This document shows positions 55,201-64,000 of a stretch of DNA of 64,000 bases, one piece after another. Below the pieces are notes generated by a model. It saw only the letters and a program-made list of their open reading frames with translations, did not search any database and was not told the origin of the DNA. Each line of letters opens with the position of its first letter. Positions within the stretch are counted from its first letter, which is position 1. Both the position numbers and the translations under genes were made by a program. The DNA lies in contig OZ237735.1 in assembly GCA_965178125.1 (NCBI GenBank), forward strand, positions 248,001-312,000, in the 5' to 3' direction. The DNA is from Bilabrum cf. latius. Lineage: Eukaryota > Bigyra: Bicosoecida > Bigyra > Bicosoecida.

Positions 55201-58200
55201 CACTCGATGCAGAAGCTTAACGAATCAATCAAGAACAGGCTGGAGGATGTGGCACGCTCAGCAGAGGACATTGGTGGCACTATCGCTATGTATGCAGCTG
55301 CATTTGCGCTCGAGAAGAAGATGGAGTCTGTCACAAGCGGCCGATAGGTCGATGAGCAAGCAGCCGACACCCTGCTCTCAGCTATGTGCATGACAGCCTC
55401 TAACCTATGCGAGGATGTAGCTCGCGGCAATGGCATGCATTGGGAGACAGCGAAAGGTATGGTTGAGGTCCTCCTGAGTCCTCGCAGCTTCAAGCTTGCA
55501 ACTGCAGCATTTAATGGGGCTACAGCAGCCAGCGGGGGCGATAGCATTGCGCTTCAGCTTGGGTCGCTGCTGCGTGTTGCAGCTGTGGCATTTGAGCCTG
55601 GGGCGTCTGCACCGTCTTGCCTTCGAGGTGAATCGCTACAGAAGGTAATGTCTTGCATCGAGCCGCTGTCTGGACGAGTTGCAAGCACAATCAAGGCAGC
55701 CTCAGGCGGTATGCTGTCTGGCAATTCCTCGAAACGTCCCTCTTTCGACGCGCAAGGCGGTGTTCTGAAGATGCTGCCCCCGGCAGCGCAGCATCTTGGG
55801 GAACAGGCGGCTCAGCTCGCCCTCGGTGTAGAGCTGTTAGGCCCCTACTTGATGGACAGCAGCAGCGAAGGCCCGGCCAGCGGGGCGGGCGCGGACGATC
55901 CCACGGGTTCTACAGTGACAGAAGCAGAGTTTGCCCACAACTTTGTTCGCAAAGCCATGTATCCGCTCATGATGCTACCTGGATTCCAGAGTCTCGTCGC
56001 GTTTGAGCGGGCGGCGATGGATCTGGCAGCGGGGCGAGCTCCTCATGCCATGATGCTGAACATGCTGCCTGGCTTTTTGCTGAGCAAGTTGTCGCGTGTG
56101 GTAGATCTGACCCCAAGGGATGGGGTGAAGGAGATAGTTATCCCCGGATCTTCCCAGGTGCGCGTGCTGATGTCGCCCGATACCTCCGTCGGCAGCGGTT
56201 ACCTGGAGGTCTCGAACTCTGCCGGTGTCACTGCCCGGGTCGATGGTACCGCGGCTCTACCCGGCGGGGAAATGAGGCTGCCAAGCGGGTTCAGCCACTT
56301 GGCAGGCGGCACCACCGCATTTGCAGTGGCCCCTCTCGCAGCTGACGACGCGACCCTGTCGCTCACTGCAGGCAACGGTAGGCTCTCCAGCTAGTTTGTG
56401 TAGGAGGCACTGCTAAAGAAAACCCCGCAGAGGCATGGCAGCAGTCGTGATGACGGCCTTTCTGGAGTCACGCCGTCGTCAATCGGAAAGCTTGACCCAG
56501 CAGACGCCCGTCTGGTCAACATGGAACCGAGGCAGTCCGTGGGGTTGGACCAGAAAGCAATGAAAGTGCACGAAGCATCTGGTACAACGAGTGTGGCTGT
56601 GCCTCGCCTCGCCGTGAGTGCTGGCAAGTGGTACTTCGAGGCAGACCATAGTACTCTCGATTTATTTGACGCCAAAACAATCGCCACGGTTGGGATGGCG
56701 TCGGCCTCGTTCAAGCCAAACGGTCCAAGCAACCAGACTGCTGGCAAGTGCAAAGGCAGTTGCGCTCTGGACGTATCAGAAGGAGTCGTTTTGTGCGACG
56801 GGGCAGTCACTCGTTGCTCTGCCAAGCAGGGACTTGGCAGTGCTTCGACCGTGGTGCAGGTGGCCGTCGATGCCGATGCGAACACTTTGACGTTTGGTTG
56901 GAACGGTAATCTCAAGGCCCGAATGTCTGAGCCAAGTGCTTCAGCCAAGATTGCTGGGACAGTGTACCCGGTTGTGTCTCTGGGGTCGAGTGAAGTGGTG
57001 AGCCTGCGACTCGGCGGGAACGCCAGCACAGCTCTCTAGCACGAACCGCCTGAGGGGTACCAGCCCCTGGGTGCTCTCTTGCGTCGCGTACGAGTAGCTG
57101 CCACTAAAGCTCCACGACTTGCTCCCATCCCATATCCGGGATAGGACTGTGTAGTGGTCGAAGACAACGGCCGGGTTGTTCGAACTCAAGGACGGCAGTC
57201 AATTCGGACAGCATGGGTGCCCGAGCTCACGGTATCTTCTGGCAAGTGGGTGTATGAAGTGAAAGTAAGCTCCAGCGGCTTTGCGCAACTGGGTTGGGTT
57301 GGAGCTGGATGCTCTAGGATTAATCTATCCACGCGCGGTGTCGGAGATGACATCAACTCTACTGCATGGGACGGATCTCAGCGTCGCGTTTTCCAGGGTG
57401 CGCAGGGCTTTTCTGCTGGCGGTCGCTGGAGTTCCGGGGATGTCGTGCAGTGTTACATCGATTGTGACACCCGCCAGGCCTTCTGGCGCTTGAACGGCTC
57501 CACCGATAGGATCGAGTGGCCGGGCACGCCCGTGCCGGGCGAAGTGCCCCTTGCGCCCGGGGTGTCCATGGATCACTCGCAGCAGCTTCTCGTGAGGCTC
57601 GGCGGCCCCAGGTCTGACCCCTTGTCGATCGAGCCCATGGCCGGATACCGTCCCATAGGAGAGTCTGTGCTGGCAACGGGTGCAGGCTCGCCTCGATCGA
57701 TGCCGAGGATTTCACCTGCAGCGTATCCCGGGCAGGGTGAGATTGCGATCGAGAACGGCGGGCGGCTCGTCACGGTGACTGGCGGAGCCGACGTGCAGAC
57801 TGCCTGGGTGCCCGAATTGCAGGTGTCCACCGGAAAGTGGATGTATGAAGTGCAGCTCTCCCGTGGCAGGTATGCGCAGCTGGGTTGGATTAAGCAAGGC
57901 TTGCAGGGCATCAATTCCACCAGTCATGGAGTAGGGGACGTTACGGAGTCCACAGCGTTGGACGGGTCCCAGAACTATATCTTCCAAGGGGGGCAGGAGC
58001 ATCGTATTCGAAATTCGTGGAGTTCCGGGGATGTCGTGCAGTGTTACATCGATTGCGATACTCGGCAGGCCTTCTGGCGCTTGAACAGCTCCACCGATAG
58101 GATCGAGTGGCCGGGCACACCCGTGCCGGGGTCTGGCCCGCTGGCGCCTGGAGTGTCCCTTGACGGTTCAGAGCAGCTGACAGTGAGGCTCGGCGGCCCC

Positions 58201-60873
58201 AGGTCTGACCCCTTGTCGATCGAGCCCATGGCCGGATACCGTCCCATCGGAGAGTCTGTGGAGTCAGAATCAGCCGAAACAGCTGACGGCCCGTCATTCG
58301 GTGCGAGCTCTGGGACTGACCCTGACCAGCTTTTCGAGATGCTGGCAGAGTCAGCTGAGCGAGTGGATCCTGCCGAGCTCGTTGCGGACGCAGAGCGCAA
58401 CACCCCCGGCGGGGGAGGGACGGGCGTAGAGGGCAAGCAGAACCTACTTTCGGATGATCTAGGAAGCCGTAAGTATCTTGATATGAGCTTCAACGGGGCG
58501 GTGTGGATGAAGATGGGCTTCGCGGATGGCTAGTCGCGCGCCGTGACCAAGGTCTTGATTCGATCTGCGAACGACTGCGAGGAAAGAGACCCGAAGCACG
58601 TTAAGATATTCGGGCGGAATGTGCAGTCGGGCAGTGAGTGGAAGCTGCTGGCGGAGGACTAGGACGTGTTCTTCTCGGCGAGGCACAGCATTTACACCAT
58701 CGACATCCCAGAGGACAAGGTGTGCGAGTGCACTGAAGTAAAGCTGCAGGTGCTTGCCACGCGTAGAGAGTGCGGCATGATGCAGGTGAACATGATTGGT
58801 ATGCACGCTGCGAGTGCAGGCAGCTACGATGCGTACAAGAAAGCCGTGGCAGGCGACTCAAGCGATGCAGGCGCCCCTTTTGAAGGGTACGGACTCCCTG
58901 TGGCAGGAAACCGCGTCACGATTCGCTGGGTGCAGGAAGATGGAGACGACAGCGGCGGCGATTCCCGAAAGCTGCGTGTGGTCGTCGTTCCCATGCTTGA
59001 GCCGGATGCGATCAAAGCGCACATCAACGGGCGATTCCAGGGCGAGCTTGAGCAGCAGGCAACGGATCGTAGGCAGGCAACGTCCCGCATTCAGAGGGAG
59101 GGCATCCGATCGGACCTTATGCACGTCTTTGAAGGCGGCGGGACGGGAGGCAGCGCTGGTACTCGTAGCGCTTCTGAGCACGCGTTGGCACGGACTGCAT
59201 ACAGAGAGCTCTTTGAGTTCCTGTAGACCGGGTTTGCAGGCACGGAGGCTGACGAGGAGCTGGTGGACTTGCTGGACGACGCGAGCCGGCGGAAGGGCTG
59301 GAACGCGGGCAAACTGTTTTAGTGCTCGTGGCAGGAGGTGCGGGATGCGTCGCAGCTGAAAGAATCACAGTTCCCCGCGCTGGCTGCTGTGCTGAATGAG
59401 GGCAATGCGGCCGAGGTGCCTGGATAGGAAGGTGGCAGGCAGCGAGTCGAAGCTCGGTTGATGCTGGTGCAGCAAGCAAACCAGAGCGTCAGGAAAGCAT
59501 TACCGTGGATCGACACCACCCGCGCTGGCGCAGACCAGGGCTCGGCAGCTTCGCGACTTGCGAGCATCGCTCACTTGATCGCGCTGGTCCTGAAGAAGCC
59601 GCTATGGGACCGTTGCTTGGAGAAGACCCAGAGCAACTCGAGGCAGTTCAACTTCACCATCGATCGCATTGCTCCGACCACCATGCTGGGCGGGGGCAGG
59701 CAGGACTCGGAAGGCAGGCACACAGTGTTCTCTCAGGCATTCCGGGCCATGTTCCGCAAGAAACCGAGCGAGCTGCGCGGCGGCCGCGGCCACCGCATGT
59801 TCGAGGTTAGCTTCCGGAACGAGGGCGCTATCGACGCGGGTGGCCCGTACCGAGAGGCCTACACGCTGCTCGCTGAGGACCTGATGAGCGACCGAATGAC
59901 TCTCATGTTGGATGCATCCAGGGCGCGACAAGCGGCGGGGACAGCGCAAGCATCCGGCGGAGCTGCTAGCGATGCGTCCGGGCCGCCGCCGCTGTTGAGG
60001 CGGCAGTCGACGGGGGCAGAAGCCGAGCAGTCGAACCCGCGCGTGGCCAACCCCGGGGCGAGCTCCGAGATCGAGGGCCGGCTGTTCAGCTTCCTGGGTC
60101 GGTACATGGGCATGGTGATCCGCCAGCAGATCTACGTGCCCATGCAGTGCGCGTCGATTTTCTGGAAGGGTCTGACGGGGGCGCGCTGCGACGAGCTCGA
60201 CCTGCAGCGGAGCGACTACGAGCAGTGGAGGCGCATCGATCAGGTACGCAGGGACGCGGGGCGACTCCCCGAGGAGGACTTCCGCAGGGAGCACCCGGAT
60301 TTGTGCTTTGAGGTACCCGCATCCGACGGGGCCATGGTGCAGCTGGTTCCCAAGGGAAGGGAGAGGCAGGTCACGAGGGGCAACGCGCACCGCTGGGCGG
60401 ATCTCGCGCTTCAGTACCGCCTGGAGCAGGAGCAGAAGGAGGCCACGGCGCATGTGCGCGGCGGGCTGGCCACCATCGTGCCGGTGCACCTGCTGCCTCT
60501 CTTCAGCTGGAGGCAGGCCAGGCGACTAGTGTGCGGGGAGGACCACATCGACATCGCTGCGCTCCGACAGAACACGAGGTACGAAGGGTACGACAGGGAC
60601 AGCCCCGTGATCCAGCGTTTCTGGTCGGCGATGGAGGCCATGCCTGATTCCCAGCGGAGGGCCTTTATCCGCTTTGCGTGGGGTAGATCGACGCTGCCGT
60701 CGGTGGAGGGCAGGTGGTCCGAACCCTTCAAGATCACGAGGCGGTCGGGTGGGGGGCTCCCGCACGCGCACACGTGTTTCTTCCAGATCGAGCTGCCGCA
60801 GTACGAGACCGACGAGGAGATGCGGTCAAAGCTAGCCTGGGCGTGCGCCGAGACGTCCATGCTGGAGGGATGA
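37211..60873 (+). CDS. Giant HECT E3 ubiquitin ligase, 7,812 residues, 46 in-frame TAG codons
   Basis: Exon 1 is 37211-37630, exon 2 is 37855-60873: 23,019 bases with no TAA or TGA before the tandem TGA-TGA. TAG occurs 46 times in frame. The N-terminal 2,400 residues are mostly helical or unrecognised, with a LamG-like fragment near 2090. Five concanavalin/SPRY-like repeats follow (about 2456-2590, 2680-2802, 2866-3002, 3059-3229, 3655-3820), two CUB-like domains (about 3349-3572; SDGS-x-x-EWG), LamG-like segments (about 3940-4140), SPRY domains (about 4380-4518, 6383-6543), a tandem SPRY pair (about 6571-6748 and 6763-6941), a galactose-binding-like fold (about 7018-7131) and HECT (about 7400-7812). 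The HECT Cys lies in LPHAHTCFFQIELPQY, residue 7781. It would transfer ubiquitin from E2 to substrates bound by the long N-terminus. No RCC1 repeat is seen, so it is not a plain HERC1. Confidence 0.88.
37631..37854 (+). other. Putative intron of the HECT gene
   Basis: Donor AAG|GTAGGA and acceptor ATCAG|GTG join frame 2 to frame 1 in phase 0, giving QLKSIK then VPRVLVQFLLHTADP. The intron lacks the CGCAG acceptor common here and is itself open in frame 2 when TAG is sense, so it may be partly coding. Confidence 0.55.
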
Positions 60874-61088
60874 TGAGCTGAGGGTCTCCGGGCAGCACTC
60901 GCGGGTGCGGCTGGATGGCTTTCTCGCACGCGTGCGTTGACTGTGGGACGCGCACAAGTGAAGGCTTTTGCGAGGGGCCTTCGGGGTGGCATTCAATAGT
61001 GTGACTATTTGACTACTTCAATTTGTTTCAGGCCAACGCACTCATTCCGGCGGCAAGCAACCCGCCCACAACGATCACTGCAACCACA

Positions 61089-61858
61089 TCAAAGCATTCC
61101 AAACTTGGCAAGCTTGGGCGCGATCACGGCCCGGCAGTAGCCGTGCGTCTTGCCGTTCTTGTCCCAGAATTTCTGATGGTAATCCTCCGCCGCGTAAAAC
61201 GGCTTTGCATCCATCAGCTTGGTCTTGAGCCGGCCCCCGAGCGCCTTGTCCCATTCGCCCATGAGTGCCTGGACCTCCTTCTTCTGCTCCTCCGAGTGGG
61301 CCCAGATGCTCCCCATGTACTGCGGGCCCCTGTCAGCGCCCTGCCCACCGCCATCGGTGGGGTCGTGCGCCTTGTAGAAGACTTCCAGCAGACCGCGGAG
61401 GCCGCCGGCCACCTTCTTGGGGTCGAAGTGGACGTGCACGACCTCCACGTGCCCCGTGTCACGAGAGCAGACTGTCTCGTACTTGGCGTCTGCGGCTGAG
61501 CCACCCATGTATCTGCGTGAGCCGGGAAACACACTGGTGCAGCCTTCTTGCAATGGCCGTGCGAAGCAGGCGTCCGATGCGGATCGAAAACACTGTCTCA
61601 CCCAGACGTGGCATCCAAAACACCGTTGGTTTTGGACATGATAGCTTCTAAGCACCAGAAGCAACCACCACCAAGAGTTACCTGCGTTGTTGGTAACCTT
61701 GGTAGGTACGGCCGCTAAAGTTTGGCAAGACAAGATCGATGTGCAACTGCAGCCGGCCAAGGCATACTTCTCACTCTCTGGGATCCATCCTCTTCAGTCG
61801 CAGGGAGTACTTCAACTTCTTTCGCAGTAGAAGAAGCGGCAGAAGCCATATTACCCAT
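61089..61858 (-). CDS. msrA: Peptide methionine sulfoxide reductase A, three exons
   Basis: Exons 61858-61775, 61681-61602 and 61512-61089 join in frame to give 195 residues ending in TGA. MsrA reduces methionine-S-sulfoxide in proteins. The catalytic motif GGGCFWC (Cys near residue 35) is in exon 2. GYMGG is made across the second splice. HVEVVHVHFDP, PQYMGSIW and AEDYHQKFW follow. Introns are short (93 and 89 bases) with GTGAGA donors and CGCAG acceptors. A second ATG three codons in (61849) is possible. The N-terminal 25 residues are Ser/Ala/Glu-rich, suggesting a cytosolic form. The gene has no TAG codon. It converges on the HECT gene (215 bases) and diverges from the next (295 bases). 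Confidence 0.93.
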
Positions 61859-62153
61859 AAACGCGCTTGACGAGAAACACAGTGCCGGTGCAGCGTACGT
61901 GCAAGCGAAAGCCAGAGCAGACGTTAGGCTTGTACGTCTTTGGCTGGACGAACGGATGCGGAGACTAGATCTCCGAAGCGCTCGGCAAGACCTGCTAACT
62001 GCGCGAAATGAAATGATTTACCCCTCTGCAGCAATTTGAAGTGGAAAGTACGCCACGTCGGCTCGGCCAGAGTCGCGATCGTGCAGTGCACAATATTAAT
62101 ATTCCGAATCTTCACATAAAGGATTCTCAAAACTGCTAGTGTTCACTCATTGC

Positions 62154-63089
62154 ATGATGATTTCGGCGCGAATCCCTCGATTATTTGGAAGAATTTAGTC
62201 GATGCTACCGGTATAGCTGCGCTGTGGTCGAAATAACTTTTCTCATAGTCGATTCGCTTCACAAAATTCAGACGGCTTGGTTTGGGTGCGATTGAAGGGA
62301 CTTCCTAAAGCGAGTGATTCCGTAGATGTTGCCTAGATGATAGAGTCTACGGGAACACCGGTCCACGACATAGTTGTGGGGACTCGCGGTACCGTGATCG
62401 GCCCGTGGTTCGTAAAAGTCCCGGCTAACAGGGCAACAAGAGTTGGGGACCTCGGAACGAGCGCAACAGGCACGCGGTCGCTGCAGCCTGAGATTGTCCC
62501 AAATGTTCATTCTGTTCGAAACAAGCAGATAGTTCCTGTGGGAACTCCTGGCATTGTGATCAGCGGGTTCCACCCCTCCGCGACCGTCGAGGACGTGCAT
62601 GCCTTCCTGGCGCCGCACGTGTACCCAGCAACCGGAAAATCTAGCGATTCGAACCTCATGTCCCAGCTCCCGCCAGTAGTGCATGAGTCAGACCCGGTGG
62701 CGCTGCTGGACGATCGCGCCAAAGAGCGGGGCACCCCGGGGCCTTGGCTTCGAAACATGCTAGCCCGACCAGACCGCGCCAGGACAAGGCCCCTGCCCCG
62801 CGACCGCACCAACTTCTCGAGGGTCTCAATCCCCTTTGACCACCCCGTGGACGACCCCATCGAGGTGTGTGTGCACACCCTGCAGCCCGCGGGACCCTCC
62901 TGGGCCAATGCGCTGGCGACTGTGCTCTGCCGCTCACAGGCTGACGCAGTCAAGCTGCAGCAGCTCAAGCACGGGACCTTCATTCCGGCAACCAACGCGC
63001 ACGTGGAGCAGTCCGCCTCTGTCTCTCTGCAGTACAACTCTCACATTGGAAGCTCGTACAGGACCGCGTTTGTGAGACTGCTCCCATGA
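62154..63089 (+). CDS. Mitochondrial RNA-binding protein with RRM-like domains, three in-frame TAG codons
   Basis: One frame from ATG 62154 to TGA 63087, 311 residues if TAG is sense. The first 40 residues (MMISARIPRLFGRI, then LRCGRNNFSHSRF) are rich in Arg, Ser and Leu without acids, typical of a mitochondrial presequence. TAG at 62196 and 62214 lie inside it. LVWVRLKGLPKASDSVDV begins an RRM-like fold (about 47-105) ending in GPWFVKVPANRA; TAG 62334 sits in its first helix. A second possible RRM starts VISGFHPSATVEDVHAFLA (about 140). The remainder is unassigned. The RRM call is by pattern and moderate. Under the standard code translation would stop after 14 residues. Confidence 0.6.
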
Positions 63090-63307
63090 CGGTGCAAGCG
63101 GGGCATGCGGTTGGGACTGCGTTACAGAGCACCAGTGAGTTCGAACGCCTGTTCATGGCAAGAGTACGATAGCGATGGTGGAAATAACTAAATTGGTGGT
63201 CTACGGGCACAGGCAGGCCCACAATGAGCATCGCAAGACCACCGGACGGATGACCGTGGGCCAGGAACTCCTCCTAGCCAGCTCGCCCGTGTGGGCACGA
63301 GCGGCTC

Positions 63308-64000
63308 TCACCACGGCTCGTCCGCAGCGAGGCACACCCCGAGGCACGCGAGGCCCTCCCCCTGGATCACGTTATCGGCGGGGGTCACCTGCACGAGGCC
63401 GGCGGTGGCGTTCACCCTGGGCAGTTCCCACTGCTGGTCACCTGACCCTCCGGGGAAGTCGTGGCACGAGTACAGCAGCGGCGTGTTCCCAGTGGAGGCC
63501 TTCTTGCCCCCGGCGTCGAGACACAGCCCGGTCTGCTTGTGCACGATGTGGCCGGTCAGCCCCTGGATCTCCCACTGCTGGGAGGGCTCCGTGGAGTCGC
63601 ACGCGGCGCTCGACAGCACGCCCTGGCCCTCTGGCCCTGCCGAGGCCTTGGACCTCGTCTGGTTGCTCGCGCTCCCGCTCAAACATAGCTTCGAGGCGCG
63701 GAAGCCGCCCTCCCGCTGCTTCCCCTCCCCAGCCCCGGCGGTGCTCTCGTCAGGACCCCCCGAGGGAGGTGTCTGCACGGCCTGCAGGGTGCCGTCCGTG
63801 TTGAGCAGCCAGCGAGTGGCGAGGTTGGCCGTCCCGTGGTGCTGGCAGTAGGCCGTGAAGGGCTTGCCCACGACCCCGTGCCCGCCACCTTTGCCCACCT
63901 GCTGCTTGAGCAGCGCGACGTCTGCGGGGTCCGCGGCAGAGCGCACGTGGCCGGGGCAGTGGTGCAGGGGCACGGCGGCGAGGAGCTCCGTGGCCGGCAC
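63308..64000 (-). CDS. Beta-trefoil (ricin-B-type) lectin-domain protein, 5' truncated
   Basis: The frame is open to the right edge, so the start lies outside the window; TGA is at 63308. The visible 230 residues contain the Q-x-W signatures of R-type lectin trefoils (QQWEI, DQQWEL) and the linked TGLCLDAGG and LACLGVCL strands. This domain binds galactose-type sugars and is found at the C-terminus of many secreted glycosidases and glycosyltransferases. No catalytic domain is visible here and nothing suggests a toxin. The first 60 residues may be the end of such an enzyme domain. It has no TAG codon in the visible part and converges on the RNA-binding protein gene (218 bases). Confidence 0.7.
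   Translation of the reverse strand: MPATELLAAVPLHHCPGHVRSAADPADVALLKQQVGKGGGHGVVGKPFTAYCQHHGTANLATRWLLNTDGTLQAVQTPPSGGPDESTAGAGEGKQREGGFRASKLCLSGSASNQTRSKASAGPEGQGVLSSAACDSTEPSQQWEIQGLTGHIVHKQTGLCLDAGGKKASTGNTPLLYSCHDFPGGSGDQQWELPRVNATAGLVQVTPADNVIQGEGLACLGVCLAADEPW

Noticed and set aside
37211-60873. A row of some 45 separate small genes, or a decayed pseudogene
   Set aside because: All pieces share one frame, only TAG interrupts, no frameshift or TAA/TGA occurs in 23 kb, and the HECT active site is intact. Neutral decay would give all three stops and indels.
3259-63089. UAG as leucine, pyrrolysine or simple stop read-through
   Set aside because: Repeat alignments put UAG at polar positions matching CAG, and it abuts CAG runs, which disfavours leucine. 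Pyrrolysine is unknown in nuclear genomes. Read-through cannot explain 46 sites in one gene or tandem UAGs.
63308-64000. A ricin-like toxin
   Set aside because: Only a sugar-binding trefoil is visible. Such domains are common in harmless secreted enzymes, and no catalytic toxin domain is present.

Overview
The window is nuclear DNA of a GC-rich eukaryote. Protein genes carry GT-AG introns with GTGAG/GTAAG donors. It has eukaryotic tRNA genes with Pol III T-runs, a giant HECT ubiquitin ligase, a TAN1/THUMPD1 tRNA-acetylation adaptor, phosphomannomutase, and a sperm-tail PG-rich (SHIPPO/ODF3-type) protein that implies a flagellum. I cannot name the organism; a flagellated protist or alga is the most I would infer.

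The main result is a changed nuclear genetic code. Eight genes run on without TAA or TGA only if TAG is read as an amino acid. I count 85 in-frame TAG codons: 46 in the HECT gene, 19 in a secreted giant, 6 in an alpha/beta hydrolase, 6 in TAN1, 3 in a mitochondrial RNA-binding protein, 2 in a PHOSPHO-type phosphatase, 2 in the PG-repeat protein and 1 in a glycoside-hydrolase-like gene. All complete genes end in TGA. Internal repeats, where TAG in one copy lines up with CAG in another, and TAGs lying inside CAG runs, say the amino acid is glutamine. TAA is never seen in frame and is never the stop of a recognised gene. The apparent code is therefore UAG = Gln, UGA = stop, UAA rare or stop. Standard-code annotation would shatter these genes into dozens of false ORFs. 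Product descriptions below assume UAG = Gln.

Layout. 1-3060: two copies of an ECHDC1-like gene plus tRNA-Lys from a segmental duplication; the left copy is cut by the window edge and its tRNA is broken. 3259-4878 (+): PHOSPHO-like phosphatase. 4983-5563: three families of tandem repeats. 5531-6559 (-): papain-like amidase. 6650-6866: decayed copy of the LRR gene's 5' end. 7366-8904 (-): secreted glycoside-hydrolase-like protein. 9118-12313 (+): LRR protein. 12460-22998 (-): 3,512-residue secreted or membrane protein in one exon. 23.0-24.5 kb: intergenic, with a tRNA-Tyr gene and a tRNA half. 24492-31463 (-): 2,323-residue membrane alpha/beta hydrolase. 31769-33671 (+): PG-repeat protein. 33814-35508 (-): TAN1. 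35809-36969 (+): phosphomannomutase. 37211-60873 (+): 7,812-residue HECT ligase with a 23-kb exon. 61089-61858 (-): MsrA. 62154-63089 (+): mitochondrial RNA-binding protein. 63308-64000 (-): beta-trefoil lectin, truncated.

Genes mostly alternate strands. Divergent pairs are 213-305 bp apart and convergent pairs 142-218 bp apart, so regulation probably sits in short shared promoters. The genes do not form one pathway; what unites them is the code.
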